Source: an uncultured Selenomonadales bacterium (GTDB lineage: Bacteria; Bacillota; Negativicutes; Selenomonadales; Selenomonadaceae). From it: a stretch of 64,000 bases of DNA. The stretch is from NCBI GenBank assembly GCA_947165145.1, contig CAMUZG010000005.1, forward strand, positions 18,403 through 82,402, in the 5' to 3' direction. A program made the position numbers and the translations under genes. The stretch's first letter is position 1; each line of letters starts with the position of its first letter. The notes beneath the pieces are model-generated. The model was given only the letters and a program-made list of their open reading frames with translations, ran no database searches and had not been told where the DNA came from. This document shows, piece by piece, positions 27,101 through 36,608 of the stretch.

Positions 27101-28685
27101 GGCGGGCTACAATGTCGACATGGTCGGCACGTCTAACATTGACGCAAAAGTTGGCGGGACTGTCGACGACCTGACGGGCGAAGTAGCTTTAAAGGCGACG
27201 GGCGGCATCAAAGGCTCGACGTTCGATCTTCTGCGCGGACAGTTCACGTTGAAAGATCGGCGCGTCACTGTCGAAGAACTCAGCGTTCAACGTGAACTCA
27301 GCGGGAAAAATTACGGTGCAAGCGTCAAAGGCTACGTGCCGCTGAAAGCCGTTATGACTCGCACGAAAGAAAATCTTCCCGACGACGAACAGCTGAACTT
27401 GACCGTTTCACTCGACGGCGCGGATTTAAGTCTCTTACCTATCTTGATGAACGATCACGTCACGATGGGCGTCGGCGAATTGAAAGGCTCGGTTGTCATA
27501 ACGGGCACGGCGGCTCATCCGCAAATCAACGGGAAAATTTCCCTCAACGACGGCTCCGTCAAAGTCAAGGAGATTAAAAAGCTGATTGAGCACATCAACA
27601 TTGCAACGGTCTTCAAGGGCGAACGTTTTGATGTGGAAAATTTTTCGGGCAACATCGGCGAAGGTATCTTCACGGTAAAGGGCGGCTTCAACTTTCCTGG
27701 CTTGACAATCAGCGACTACAATTTCGACATCTCCGCCGTCAACCTGGACATCGACAGCCAAGCCTATCGCGGACTCCTCAACGGTCATTTCACGTTCAAC
27801 GAACACACGTTCAGGCATTGGAAAATGCCCAGGCTTGCGGGCAAAATGAACTTTGAAAATTGTCGTTTCAGCGTGCCGAATCTTTCCGACGAAGAAACAA
27901 CGTACCCAAACATTTTACTGGACATTGCGGTTAATTTGGGCGACAAAGTTCATTTCTACAACTCAATGTACGGTTTCAAGATTGACACATACTTGACGGG
28001 CAACATGAACTTGAAAGGCACGCTCAACAAACCGCAACCTTCCGGCGTAATAAACTTTGAACGAAGAGGCACCTTGACTTATCTTGAATCAGTGTTTAAT
28101 ATTCAAACGGGCTCGGTACTCTTCAATCAGTTGGGTACATTCCTGCCGACGGTGAATTTCTTGGCAGATACAAAGATTGACCGCACGAAAATCACTTTGA
28201 AAGTCGACGGACCGCTCAACTCAAAAGATTTGAAGTTCAGCCTCACCTCAAGCCCCGAAATGACCGAAACGGAAATTATGCGATTGCTCACGTTGCGCAA
28301 AGTTTATTCCGAAACTGGCGAAAACAACGTTTCGGCGGCGGACGCGTTGGCAATCGGTTTGCAGATGACAATTCTCTCCGACATTGAAAACGCTTTGAAA
28401 CGTTCGATTGGCATTGACGAATTCACAGTTTCGCGCGGCACTGGCTCCAAATTCGAGCGTCGCACCACCGAAGAACGTCTCAATTCCGACGACAAGAAAG
28501 ACTACAACATCACTATCGGCAAATACATAAACGACAAGCTGATGATTCGTTACACGCGCGGATTCGGTAGCCACAAATTGAATCGCTACGGCATTCAATA
28601 CGACTTCAATGACAACCTCGGCATCACGATTGAGCGCGAAGGCAAAGATTACATCTTCAGCTTTGAAGCGCGTTATAAGTTTTAG
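24180..28685 (+). CDS. tamB: TamB/YtfN-like (DUF490, AsmA-like) envelope protein
   Basis: Very large periplasm-spanning protein of about 1500 residues that bridges inner and outer membrane and is thought to move lipids or assist outer-membrane assembly. An N-terminal membrane anchor (LKILVGALSVIVLGGGLYI) is followed by many beta-rich repeat segments of the bridge fold. The conserved DUF490 C-terminal end contains KDLKFSLTSSPEMTETEIMRLLTL and a final strand-like YIFSFEARYKF. The GTG at 24180 is favoured because the AGGGG site ends 8 bases before it; a GTG at 24171 is also in frame. The gene precedes bamA directly, the usual TamB-Omp85 pairing. Confidence 0.92.
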   Translation: MLAVLKILVGALSVIVLGGGLYINSQRTAIIEKALYSAEETASNALGVPVKIGSVDVSNMDFFNLNDNSDVVVRDVEIFDKRNELLARVDEAKINFKVLALRNLFSLHYLSDLVSLRNDFIATLDKIKLNGATLNLKQRDDDMWNFNDIKTTSEGDSTFGAKIFLERGIVNASFDGKNISVEDIIAEADCADLNAIVATLNAKTLGANVKASGTVGSEKQIINAEVDKIFFDKVLPYLPADKIPEGVEILSGAAHDTTIHLLRRDDTLTYTGSTKVSGASVKIEQTNVEDINGNITFNERQIILDASATANGQHAAASGTIRLDTDETFFDVHAESDNFTPTAILSDIGIDGSASIRAHLVGTAKNPQVDAEIFSDRLGYDNLSAQNISTKLRYVGEMIYLSDASANVFGGHAEGTVEIKTSDRSFNAHIKANGIDAATLCELGSSPQIVDGRLSADIGINGVAGDWEHMKIYGNSSAAAIDFNGMHVNEANASFYWRDNDLTLDYLNAKLPNRGTLGVEGTITDLNKLDLNFYGAHVDMTIAKKINDALDMSGLADFRGEIHGNKDNPDLTLHLSAIDLSEDSAQFAGRLFKQPYDSIQLVASGSLDGVNIETFNLERDGKLKWKVIEGNVGLTGDKNINLELETTQARAENIIELLAPEFELTGNVSNTVKITGTIDNPHVAGNVKFNRGSLFGVILVSSVSGDYFFEGDTLQLQNFEITSPMVDMVVDGSIHFPAPITEMISSGTISPSSMMMDFKVHGRDIRLERFKSKLPENYVATGHTTFEGNVTGTLEHPLYDGELTAEEIFLNGVLLTNVYGHIAGNGMNVYLKDFHFNDGDGQYQLQLGINLNDKTVGGEVDVKGADIAHMLTIADKKTDLVTGTLDSKISLSGTLDKPTGSLRGEILRGTFATYDIHDIKVGVSLLDNTVYVNQLEGKQGDKGTIKLLGTANLNGALDMNLTAREIALGMFTKAAGYNVDMVGTSNIDAKVGGTVDDLTGEVALKATGGIKGSTFDLLRGQFTLKDRRVTVEELSVQRELSGKNYGASVKGYVPLKAVMTRTKENLPDDEQLNLTVSLDGADLSLLPILMNDHVTMGVGELKGSVVITGTAAHPQINGKISLNDGSVKVKEIKKLIEHINIATVFKGERFDVENFSGNIGEGIFTVKGGFNFPGLTISDYNFDISAVNLDIDSQAYRGLLNGHFTFNEHTFRHWKMPRLAGKMNFENCRFSVPNLSDEETTYPNILLDIAVNLGDKVHFYNSMYGFKIDTYLTGNMNLKGTLNKPQPSGVINFERRGTLTYLESVFNIQTGSVLFNQLGTFLPTVNFLADTKIDRTKITLKVDGPLNSKDLKFSLTSSPEMTETEIMRLLTLRKVYSETGENNVSAADALAIGLQMTILSDIENALKRSIGIDEFTVSRGTGSKFERRTTEERLNSDDKKDYNITIGKYINDKLMIRYTRGFGSHKLNRYGIQYDFNDNLGITIEREGKDYIFSFEARYKF

Positions 28686-28722
28686 GAACCGCCCGTAGTT
28701 CCCGACTCCCAAGGAGGTTTTA

Positions 28723-30756
28723 TTGTTGAAAGCCCAAAGATTTTTTCGCAGAAAGCGAGCGACATTCATTGCGGCGGCGATGACTTTGCCTTTGATATTC
28801 GGCTTTAAAGTCGGCGAGGCGGCTCCCACAGTCAGTCAACCGTTTGAAGACATTGAAGAAAACGCTCAGTCTGCGGAACCTGTTCAGCCTGCGGAATCCG
28901 TTCAGCCTGCGGAATCCGTTCAGCCTGCGGAACCTGTTCAGCCTGCGGAATCCGTTCAGCCTGCGGAACCCGTTCAACCGACGGATAATCCCGTTCAACC
29001 GACGGATAATCCTGTTCAGCCTGCGGAGAACTCGAACACTGAATCTGAACAACAACTGCCCGAACCTTATCGTTCACAAGTCGAATCGAAAATTCTCGAT
29101 TATCTCAAGCAGTATGAAGGCAAAACCATCGTCGACATTGAATTTGAAGGCGCAAGCGATGCGACTCTGCCAACAGTAAAGACGGCGGTTATCGAAAATG
29201 TTGGCGACACCTTCAACTCTGCCGCTGCTCTGCGCGACCGTCGAGCATTAATCAACACTGGCTATTTCTACGAGGCTTATCAAACCTTCGAAACGATACC
29301 CGAAGGCGTCGTCATTACCTTCCACGTCATGGAAAACCCGATACTCAAAGACGTCGTCTTCACCGGCAACACGCTTTACACCAAAGCTGAACTTGACGAA
29401 TTCGTGACAATGAAAAAGGGCGAAATTCTAAACAACAACACTCTGCACGACAATATCGCCAAAATTCAAGAAGATTACCACAGCGAAGGCTTTGTTCGCA
29501 TGAAGGTAACCGACATTAACATGGACGATAACGGCGTGCTCACGCTCAAGATTAACGAAGGCATTTTGGAAGGTTACACCGTTAAAGGCAACAAGAAGAC
29601 CAAAGACTACGTTATTCTTCGAGAGATGCGCCAAGAAGCCGGCACGCCTTTCAACGCCAAACTTGCTCGTCGTTCAATGCAACGCGTCTACAATCTCGGT
29701 TTTTTCGAGGACGTCAACGTCGTTCAAAAACCTGGCGTCGAACCCAACGCAATAGTTTTGGAAATCAACGTTAAAGAAAAACGCACGGGCACATTCGGTA
29801 TAGGCGCGGGCTATTCAACGTCCGACGGCATCATCGGCATGGTCAGCTTGAGTGAAACGAACTTCCGTGGACGCGGCGACGCAGTTCAAATCGTCTACGA
29901 AAAGAGCGGCGACGAGACCGACGCTCACGGCTACAGCTTCACCTATCGTCACCCGTGGATGGATCGTCACGAGACTGCACTTCGTTTCCAGTTGTACAAC
30001 CGCACCTACGCTTACAACGACTACGACACGAACGGACGCTTCAAGGAAGAATACATGCGCAAATATTCCGGCGGCGAGATAACTTTCAGCCGACCCATCA
30101 GCGAATATTCCACCAACTACATTACCTTGCGCAACCGCAAAGATAAATACGTTCGCCACGTTTCAAGCGGTAATGCCGGCAATCGTAGCACTCCAGAATA
30201 TCACGATTGGCGCAAGAATAATTTCGGCTTGACTCGTTCGATTATCCTTGAACACACTACCGACACCCGCGACAGCATTTACACGCCCACCCAAGGCAAC
30301 AGAGTCAACATTGCTTTGGAAGTTGGCGCGTTCGGTGGCGATTTCGACTACCAAAAAGTTTCGCTCGATCATCAAACTTACCGCAAGGCGGGCGATCACA
30401 ATCAAGTTTGGGCAGTACGCGGCATGGTCGGCTACGGGCGCGGCGATTTGACGGAGTTCAACCAATTTCGTCTCGGAGGACAAGGTTCACTGCGCGGCTA
30501 TCGCGATGACCAATTCCGCGGCAATCGATTATTGCTCGGCTCGATTGAATATCGTTTCCCGCTTCACAAAAGAATTCAAGGCGCATTCTTCACGGACTTC
30601 GGCAGTGCATGGAACGACGGCTTTCGTCCACGTGATTTCAAAGCAAGCATAGGTTTTGGCGTCGCGCTCAACACACCAATGGGACCGTTGCGCTTGGATT
30701 ACGGTCGCGGCTCACAAGGCGGCAGATTCCATTTCTCGGTCGGCACGTCTTTCTAA
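28723..30756 (+). CDS. bamA: BamA/Omp85-family outer-membrane assembly protein
   Basis: Inserts beta-barrel proteins into the outer membrane. A signal peptide (residues 1-34) is followed by a low-complexity linker of VQPAES-type repeats (residues about 45-103). A POTRA region follows (about residues 115-350, room for roughly three POTRA domains, fewer than the five of E. coli BamA), then the barrel with GTFGIGAGYSTSDGIIGM and the conserved loop-6 LRGY in GGQGSLRGYRDDQF. It ends in FHFSVGTSF with a terminal phenylalanine, as expected for an outer-membrane signal. The length is 677 residues. TTG at 28723 or 28726 after AAGGAGG. It could be TamA-like rather than BamA; its place after tamB makes that worth considering. 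Confidence 0.9.
   Translation: MLKAQRFFRRKRATFIAAAMTLPLIFGFKVGEAAPTVSQPFEDIEENAQSAEPVQPAESVQPAESVQPAEPVQPAESVQPAEPVQPTDNPVQPTDNPVQPAENSNTESEQQLPEPYRSQVESKILDYLKQYEGKTIVDIEFEGASDATLPTVKTAVIENVGDTFNSAAALRDRRALINTGYFYEAYQTFETIPEGVVITFHVMENPILKDVVFTGNTLYTKAELDEFVTMKKGEILNNNTLHDNIAKIQEDYHSEGFVRMKVTDINMDDNGVLTLKINEGILEGYTVKGNKKTKDYVILREMRQEAGTPFNAKLARRSMQRVYNLGFFEDVNVVQKPGVEPNAIVLEINVKEKRTGTFGIGAGYSTSDGIIGMVSLSETNFRGRGDAVQIVYEKSGDETDAHGYSFTYRHPWMDRHETALRFQLYNRTYAYNDYDTNGRFKEEYMRKYSGGEITFSRPISEYSTNYITLRNRKDKYVRHVSSGNAGNRSTPEYHDWRKNNFGLTRSIILEHTTDTRDSIYTPTQGNRVNIALEVGAFGGDFDYQKVSLDHQTYRKAGDHNQVWAVRGMVGYGRGDLTEFNQFRLGGQGSLRGYRDDQFRGNRLLLGSIEYRFPLHKRIQGAFFTDFGSAWNDGFRPRDFKASIGFGVALNTPMGPLRLDYGRGSQGGRFHFSVGTSF
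28882..29031 (+). repeat. In-frame 18/21-bp tandem repeat in bamA (VQPAES/VQPTDNP)
   Basis: About eight units, most of 18 bases (GTTCAGCCTGCGGAATCC) and two of 21 bases. All are multiples of three, so copy-number change would alter linker length without shifting the frame. It encodes the proline-rich linker between the signal peptide and the first POTRA. Confidence 0.9.
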
Positions 30757-30771
30757 CGTGAACAAATTGAA

Positions 30772-30809
30772 AACACCTTCCGCTCGCGTTGAACGTGAAG
30801 GTGTTTTTG
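30772..30809. terminator. Bidirectional terminator between bamA and ftsZ
   Basis: Stem AACACCTTC/GAAGGTGTT (30772-30780 with 30797-30805), T-rich on the plus strand after the stem and U-rich on the minus strand after the opposite side. It closes the envelope block and the convergent ftsZ gene. Confidence 0.75.
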
Positions 30810-30828
30810 TTTGTCTGTACTCGTCCCC

Positions 30829-31992
30829 TTATTTACGAGTGCGCATCCAATGGGGAATGTCGAGTTCGACGTTGTTATTGCTCTGTTGAGTGTTGATGTT
30901 GCCGAACGGCGCGTTGAAGTTGCCGAAAGTCGGAGCTTGACGTTGCGGAATATCTTGGACACGACGCGGCTGATCATCAAAGACTTGCGGGCGAACCGGC
31001 TCGCGTTCAATGATAGGCTCGACTTCTTCTTCGGCATCGTCGAAACGCGTAGCAATGACCGTGACGCTGACTCTGTCGCCCAAAGTCTCGTCGACACTGA
31101 CGCCCCAGATAATTTCCGCGTCGGGGTGAGCAGCCTCTTGCACGGTGGTTGACGCCTCGTTGACTTCCATCATCGACAGCGAATCAGTCGCGCCCATGAT
31201 GTTGAGCAATACGCCGCGTGCACCTTGCAAACTCGTTTCGAGCAACGGAGAATCGATTGCGGCTTTGACTGCGTCGACGGTTGCATTTTCGCCAGACGCC
31301 TCGCCGATACCCATTAACGCGGAGCCGGCATTGCTCATAATCGATTTAACGTCCGCGAAGTCCAAATTAACCAGACCAGGCACGGCGATTAAATCCGAGA
31401 TACCTTTGACGCCTTGACGGAGAATATCATCAGCAATGGTGAACGCTTGAGTCATTGGCGTCTTTTTGTCGACGACTTGGAGCAAACGGTCGTTAGGTAT
31501 CGTGATAATCGTGTCGACGTTGCGTTTAAGATTTTCAATGCCGATGTCCGCATTTTTCTTACGTTTGGGACCTTCAAAGGTGAACGGGCGGGTAACAACG
31601 CCGACGGTCAACGCGCCGATTTCGCGAGCACATTCCGCCACGACGGGAGCCGCACCTGTACCTGTACCGCCGCCCATGCCTGCCGTAATAAAAACCATGT
31701 CCGAGCCGCGCAGGGCGTTGATGATGTCTTCGCGACTTTCCATAGCCGCTTTCTGCCCGATTTCGGGACGAGCACCCGCACCGAGTCCACGAGTCAATTT
31801 TTCGCCGATTTGCATACGTTTTGGAGCAAGGGCGTTAAGAAGTGCTTGCGCGTCGGTGTTGACGGCGATAAACTCCACGCCTTCAAGTCCGAGAGAAATC
31901 ATTCGGTTGACAGCGTTATTGCCGCCGCCGCCTACGCCGATGACTTTAATCTTGGCGAACTGTTCTAAAGTGTTGTCATCAATTTCAAACAC
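30829..31992 (-). CDS. ftsZ: Cell-division GTPase FtsZ
   Basis: Tubulin-like GTPase forming the division ring. N-terminal [17 protein letters not shown], the GTP-binding tubulin signature [16 protein letters not shown], and the T7-loop region [16 protein letters not shown] variable linker is followed by a conserved C-terminal peptide [10 protein letters not shown] for binding FtsA or SepF. The length of 387 residues is normal. The start ATG at 31992 has a GGAGGCATG site. Unlike most bacteria it is not next to ftsA, ftsQ or mur genes; it stands alone, convergent to the bamA block. Confidence 0.95.
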   Translation of the reverse strand: MFEIDDNTLEQFAKIKVIGVGGGGNNAVNRMISLGLEGVEFIAVNTDAQALLNALAPKRMQIGEKLTRGLGAGARPEIGQKAAMESREDIINALRGSDMVFITAGMGGGTGTGAAPVVAECAREIGALTVGVVTRPFTFEGPKRKKNADIGIENLKRNVDTIITIPNDRLLQVVDKKTPMTQAFTIADDILRQGVKGISDLIAVPGLVNLDFADVKSIMSNAGSALMGIGEASGENATVDAVKAAIDSPLLETSLQGARGVLLNIMGATDSLSMMEVNEASTTVQEAAHPDAEIIWGVSVDETLGDRVSVTVIATRFDDAEEEVEPIIEREPVRPQVFDDQPRRVQDIPQRQAPTFGNFNAPFGNINTQQSNNNVELDIPHWMRTRK

Positions 31993-32055
31993 AATTCATG
32001 CCTCCATAAATTTATTAGACTCCGAGGAGAAAACTTTCGTTGAACGTTCGCCGCC

Positions 32056-32083
32056 ATTGTACTATAAAAGTTTTATTTGTAAA
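32056..32083 (-). promoter_or_regulatory. Sigma-A type promoter for ftsZ
   Basis: Minus strand TTTACA (plus-strand 32078-32083), 16-base spacer, TACAAT (plus-strand 32056-32061), giving a leader of about 55 bases before the ftsZ start. Confidence 0.6.
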
Positions 32084-32231
32084 AGACTTGGCGTCATATT
32101 TTTTTCAGGCAGTGTAATTGGCGTTAAAGCTGTAAGAATCGTATCGGGCTTTTTTTGTGTTGGTCACGATTGAAGGAACTGTTCGTTACGTGTCGAAGGT
32201 TAGCGCGACAAAAGATTAGGAGGAAAAAATT

Positions 32232-34520
32232 TTGAACACTTTTGAAATGGAACTCGGCGGCAGAAAGTTGATCGTCGAACACGGCAAAATGGCAAAGCAA
32301 GCTAACGGGGCAGTCCTCGTGCGTTACGGCGACACTGCGGTTTTGGTTGCGGCAACGATGTCAGCTGAACCCCGCGAAGGCGTCGACTTCTTCCCGTTGA
32401 CTGTCGATTACGAAGAAAAAATGTATTCTGCAGGCAAAATCCCAGGCGGTTTCATCAAACGCGAAGGTCGTCCGCAAACAAGCGCAATCCTCAAAAGTCG
32501 TCTGATTGATAGACCGATTCGCCCGCTCTTCCCCGACGGTTTCCGCAACGACGTTCAGATAATCGCAACGGTCATCTGCTTCGACGAGGACAACGCGCCC
32601 GAAATTGCCGGCATGATTGGCGCAAGCTGTGCCCTGTGCGTCAGTGATATTCCCTTCGGCGGACCGATTGCTGGCGTGCACGTCGGACGCATTGACGGTC
32701 AATTCATCATCAATCCGACAAAAGAACAGCTTGACGTTTCCGAAATGGATTTGATTGTCGCGGGCTCGAAAGACGCCGTGATGATGGTTGAGGCTGGCGT
32801 TAACGAATTGCCTGAAGATGTCGTGCTTGAGGCGATTTTGTTCGGTCACGAGGAAATAAAAAAAATTGTCGCATTCCAAACGGAAATTGCGGCGGCTGTC
32901 GGCAAAGAGAAAAAAGACGTTACGCTCTTCAAACCGAACGAAGATATTGCTACTGCCGTTCGAGAACTTGCGCTTGAAAAAATTGATACGGTCATTCGCA
33001 ACCCCGACAAACTTGCGCGTGAGGCGGCACTCAACGAAGTCAAAGCCGAGGTCGTCGCGACTTTGCTTGAAAAATTCCCCGCCGAAGATTATCCCAACGT
33101 GGAGAAAGACATTGGCGCGGTCTTTTACAAGCTCGAAAAAGAAGTTGTCCGCAAAATGATTACGCATGAAAAAATTCGCCCCGACGGTCGCGAACTCGAA
33201 GAAGTACGCCCGATAAGTTGCGAGGTCGGTTTATTCGCCAGAACGCACGGTTCAGGACTGTTCACGCGCGGACAAACGCAGGTGCTTACGATAACGACGC
33301 TCGGCTCAATCGGCGACGAACAGATTATCGACGGACTTGAGCCCGAATTCACGAAGCATTACATTCACCATTACAATTTCCCAGGCTACAGCGTCGGCGA
33401 GGCTCGTCCTTCACGCAGTCCCGGTCGTCGTGAAATTGGTCACGGTGCTTTGGCGGAACGTGCGCTTGTGCCCGTCATTCCGTCGATTGAAGATTTTCCC
33501 TACACGATTCGCCTTGTCTCGGAAGTTTTGGAGAGTAACGGCTCAAGTTCGATGGGTAGCGTCTGCGGTAGCACGTTGAGCTTGATGCAAGCGGGTGTTC
33601 CGATTAAACGACCTGTTAGCGGCGTGGCAATGGGTCTCGTCAAGGACGGCGACGCACACACGATTTTGACGGATATTCAAGGCATGGAAGACGCGCTCGG
33701 CGATATGGACTTCAAAGTTGCGGGCACAACCGAAGGCGTCACGGCGATTCAAATGGACATCAAAGTTGCTGGCATTTCGCGCGAAATTTTGGCGGACGCT
33801 CTCGCACAGGCTAAACGCGGCAGAAGTTTCATTCTCGGCAAAATGTTGGAAGTCATCAGCGAACCCGCGGCTGATTTGTCGCCCTATGCTCCACGCGTCC
33901 GCACGATTAAAATTGCTGTCGACAAGATTCGCGAAGTCATCGGCACGGGTGGCAAAGTCGTCAACAAAATCATCGAGGAAACTGGCGTTGAAGTCGACAT
34001 TCACGAGGACGGTCAAATTTTCGTCACGAGCAAGAACGTCGAAGGTATCGACCGCGCCATTGAGATTATCGAACAGATTGTTCACGAGGTCACCGTCGGC
34101 GAAGTTTACGAAGGCACCGTTACGCGACTCATGCCGACTGGCGCGTTCGTCGAAATTTCTTTCGGCAAGGAAGCTCTTTGTCACATTTCGCAACTGTCTG
34201 ATAAACGCGTCGCGACCGTTGAAGACGCCGTGAAAGTTGGCGACAAGCTCACCGTCAAAGTCACCGAGATTGACGACAAGGGCAGAATCAACGTCAGCCA
34301 TCGCGCACTGATTGAAGGTGATTCGCCACGTCCGCCACGCAATGACAGACCGCCGCGCAGTTCGGGAAGTTATGATCGTCCGCGCAGTGACCGTAGCTCA
34401 AATTCCGACCGTCCGCCGAGAAATCCCGATCGTCCGCGCAATGAATCACGAACTTTCAAAGACCTTAGAGACTTGCGGAATGCTCGTGACCGTGACGGGC
34501 GTCGTCGCCGCGACAACTAA
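32232..34520 (+). CDS. pnp: Polynucleotide phosphorylase
   Basis: 3'-5' phosphorolytic exoribonuclease of RNA turnover. Two RNase PH-like domains, with the second containing [20 protein letters not shown] domain [20 protein letters not shown] and S1 domain [18 protein letters not shown] follow. The last 65 residues form an extended arginine-, proline- and serine-rich tail ([20 protein letters not shown]), making the protein 762 residues long versus about 700 usually. The start is TTG at 32232 behind TTAGGAGG. rpsO, the common upstream neighbour, is absent; sbp follows 3 bases after the stop, in the same likely operon. Confidence 0.96.
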   Translation: MNTFEMELGGRKLIVEHGKMAKQANGAVLVRYGDTAVLVAATMSAEPREGVDFFPLTVDYEEKMYSAGKIPGGFIKREGRPQTSAILKSRLIDRPIRPLFPDGFRNDVQIIATVICFDEDNAPEIAGMIGASCALCVSDIPFGGPIAGVHVGRIDGQFIINPTKEQLDVSEMDLIVAGSKDAVMMVEAGVNELPEDVVLEAILFGHEEIKKIVAFQTEIAAAVGKEKKDVTLFKPNEDIATAVRELALEKIDTVIRNPDKLAREAALNEVKAEVVATLLEKFPAEDYPNVEKDIGAVFYKLEKEVVRKMITHEKIRPDGRELEEVRPISCEVGLFARTHGSGLFTRGQTQVLTITTLGSIGDEQIIDGLEPEFTKHYIHHYNFPGYSVGEARPSRSPGRREIGHGALAERALVPVIPSIEDFPYTIRLVSEVLESNGSSSMGSVCGSTLSLMQAGVPIKRPVSGVAMGLVKDGDAHTILTDIQGMEDALGDMDFKVAGTTEGVTAIQMDIKVAGISREILADALAQAKRGRSFILGKMLEVISEPAADLSPYAPRVRTIKIAVDKIREVIGTGGKVVNKIIEETGVEVDIHEDGQIFVTSKNVEGIDRAIEIIEQIVHEVTVGEVYEGTVTRLMPTGAFVEISFGKEALCHISQLSDKRVATVEDAVKVGDKLTVKVTEIDDKGRINVSHRALIEGDSPRPPRNDRPPRSSGSYDRPRSDRSSNSDRPPRNPDRPRNESRTFKDLRDLRNARDRDGRRRRDN

Positions 34521-34523
34521 GCC

Positions 34524-34856
34524 ATGCTCAAAGCTTTAATCGGTTTGATTGCGGGGATTGTCGCGGGCTGTATGTTTCCGCTTGCAATGTCGGGCGCGTA
34601 CATGAAATTATTTTCTGTCGTGCTGTTCGTCGCGATTGATTCGGTTTTCGGCGGCTTGCGTGCCATGCTCAACAATCAATTCGACGACACGGTTTTAATC
34701 ACTGGCTTTGCGATTAACGCGTTGTTCGCGGCGTTCTTGGTCGTTCTCGGCGACAATATCGGCTTGGATTTGTATTACGTCGCGTTGCTCGTCTTCGGCT
34801 TTAGGATTTTCAAAAATCTTGCGGGACTTAGACGATATTTGCTGAAAAATTTTTAG
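34524..34856 (+). CDS. sbp: Small basic membrane protein Sbp (DUF1290)
   Basis: Small integral membrane protein of about 110 residues with three or four hydrophobic segments. The DUF1290 core is VAIDSVFGGLRAMLNNQFDD and LITGFAINALFAAFLVVLGD, then FGFRIFKNLAGLRRYLL. In Gram-positive relatives sbp sits in the division/cell-wall cluster near ftsQ or ftsZ; here it is about 2.5 kb from ftsZ, on the other strand. The biochemical role is not established. It begins 3 bases after pnp with an ATG and has no separate promoter visible. Confidence 0.85.
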   Translation: MLKALIGLIAGIVAGCMFPLAMSGAYMKLFSVVLFVAIDSVFGGLRAMLNNQFDDTVLITGFAINALFAAFLVVLGDNIGLDLYYVALLVFGFRIFKNLAGLRRYLLKNF

Positions 34857-34868
34857 GAGATGTTTTGA

Positions 34869-36605
34869 TTGAAAGAACTCATGTTGGGCAACAAAGCACT
34901 TGCCCGCGGCTTGTGGGAAGCTGGCGTTAAATTCGTCTCAAGCTATCCCGGCACGCCGTCAACTGAAATAACCGAAGAGGCCGTCAAGTTCGACGACATC
35001 TATTGCGAGTGGGCACCAAATGAAAAAGTCGCAATGGAATCGGCGTTCGGAGCGTCGTTGGCAGGTCGTCGCGCTTTCTGCGGTCAAAAACACGTTGGCT
35101 TGAACGTTGCGGCTGATCCGTTGTTCACGCTTAGTTATACGGGCGTCAACGCGGGACTTGTGATTGTCGTCGCTGATGATGCGGGAATGCACTCGTCGCA
35201 GAACGAACAGGACAGCCGCCATTACGCAATCGCCGCAAAAGTTCCCATGCTTGAGCCGTCGGACAGTGCTGAGGCTTTGAACTTCGCCAAACTTGCCTAC
35301 GAAATTTCCGAGCAGTTCGACACGCCCGTGATTATTAAGATGTGCACCCGCGTCGCGCACAGTCAATCCGTTGTCGAGACGGGCGAACGCGTCGAATTTT
35401 CCACGGCTTACGAAAAAAATATTGCAAAGTACGTAATGATGCCTGGCAACGCTAAAAAACGTCACCCGATTGTTGAGGAACGCACGCGTCGACTGATTGA
35501 ATACGCTGAGACCACACCAATTAACCGCGTCGAATTCACGACGGACGAACTTGGAATCATCACGTCGTCGACAAGTTATCAATACGTCAAAGAAGTTTTC
35601 GGCGAATCGGCAAGCGTCCTCAAACTCGGCATGATTAATCCGTTGCCCGTTGAGCTGATAAAAAATTTCGCGGCGAAGGTCAAACGTCTGGTCGTCGTCG
35701 AAGAACTTGACCCGATAATCGAAACGCATGTTAAATCGCTCGGCTTGACGGTCGAAGGTTCGGAACTTTTGCCGCGTATCGACGAGTTCAGCCAAAATCT
35801 TATCGCGCAAGCATTCGGCAAATCAATTCCAAACTCCACATTCCAAATTCCAAATTGCCCGCCACGTCCGCCCGTGATGTGTGCAGGTTGTCCTCATCGC
35901 GGATTATTCTACGCGCTCAAGAAACGCAAATGTACAGTTCTCGGCGACATAGGTTGTTACACGCTCGGAGCAGTCCCGCCGCTGTCGACGATTGAAATGA
36001 CGTTGTGCATGGGCGCGAGTATCGGCGCAACTCACGGCTTTAACAAAATGCTCGGCAGTCAAAGCGAATCAAAAACCGTCGCGGTTATCGGCGACTCGAC
36101 GTTCATGCATTCGGGCATGACGGGTTTGGCGAACGTCGCTTACAATCAATCGAATTCGACCGTCATAATCCTTGACAACTCAATCACGGGCATGACGGGA
36201 CATCAACAGAATCCGTCGACAGGCTTGAACATTAAAGGCGACCCTGCGGGCAAAATCGACCTTGAGGCTTTGTGCCGCGCAATGGGAATTAATCGCGTTC
36301 GCGTCGTCGATCCGTACAATCTAGCCGAATGTGACGTTGCAATCAAAGAAGAGCTTGCCGCGCAGGAACCGAGCGTTATCATTTCGCGCAGACCGTGTGC
36401 TTTGCTCAAGACCGTCAAACATAAACCGCCGCTTAAAGTCGACGCGGACAAGTGTATCGGTTGCAAATCGTGCATGAAAATCGGATGTCCAGCAATCAGC
36501 ATGGTGAACGGCAAAGCGGTAGTAGACCAGACACAATGCGTTGGTTGCGGCGTCTGCAGTCAACTTTGCCCGAAAAAAGCGTTCGTCAGCACTAAGGAGG
36601 CTTGA
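34869..36605 (+). CDS. iorA: Indolepyruvate:ferredoxin oxidoreductase, alpha subunit
   Basis: Thiamine-diphosphate enzyme that oxidatively decarboxylates aryl-pyruvates from aromatic amino acids, passing electrons to ferredoxin. Pyrimidine-binding half at the N-terminus (FVSSYPGTPSTEITEEAVKF). The TPP-binding half contains CAGCPHRGLFYALKK and GDIGCYTLGAVPPLS. The C-terminal two-cluster ferredoxin domain shows CIGCKSCMKIGC and CVGCGVCSQLC. A segment of about 11 residues (NSTFQIPN and neighbours, around residue 322) is encoded by an inserted repeat. The start is TTG at 34869 with AGGAGA upstream. It is followed after 3 bases by iorB. Confidence 0.93.
   Translation: MKELMLGNKALARGLWEAGVKFVSSYPGTPSTEITEEAVKFDDIYCEWAPNEKVAMESAFGASLAGRRAFCGQKHVGLNVAADPLFTLSYTGVNAGLVIVVADDAGMHSSQNEQDSRHYAIAAKVPMLEPSDSAEALNFAKLAYEISEQFDTPVIIKMCTRVAHSQSVVETGERVEFSTAYEKNIAKYVMMPGNAKKRHPIVEERTRRLIEYAETTPINRVEFTTDELGIITSSTSYQYVKEVFGESASVLKLGMINPLPVELIKNFAAKVKRLVVVEELDPIIETHVKSLGLTVEGSELLPRIDEFSQNLIAQAFGKSIPNSTFQIPNCPPRPPVMCAGCPHRGLFYALKKRKCTVLGDIGCYTLGAVPPLSTIEMTLCMGASIGATHGFNKMLGSQSESKTVAVIGDSTFMHSGMTGLANVAYNQSNSTVIILDNSITGMTGHQQNPSTGLNIKGDPAGKIDLEALCRAMGINRVRVVDPYNLAECDVAIKEELAAQEPSVIISRRPCALLKTVKHKPPLKVDADKCIGCKSCMKIGCPAISMVNGKAVVDQTQCVGCGVCSQLCPKKAFVSTKEA
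35824..35857. repeat. GGAATTTGGAATT-family repeat inserted in frame within iorA
   Basis: AATTCCAAACTCCACATTCC and AAATTCCAAATTG units, the same family as the intergenic loci, here translated. It is of a length that keeps the frame open and falls in the linker before the CAGCPHRG motif. Confidence 0.85.
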
Positions 36606-36608
36606 ACC

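Noticed and set aside
28882..29031. Possible CRISPR-like array
   Set aside because: The units are directly adjacent, in frame and coding, with no spacers; it is a protein-coding tandem repeat.
32361..34301. Long minus-strand open frames opposite pnp (268 and 252 codons)
   Set aside because: They lie wholly within a strongly conserved gene, lack ribosome sites, and encode no recognisable domain. Codon bias of the sense gene readily opens the antisense frame in this genome.
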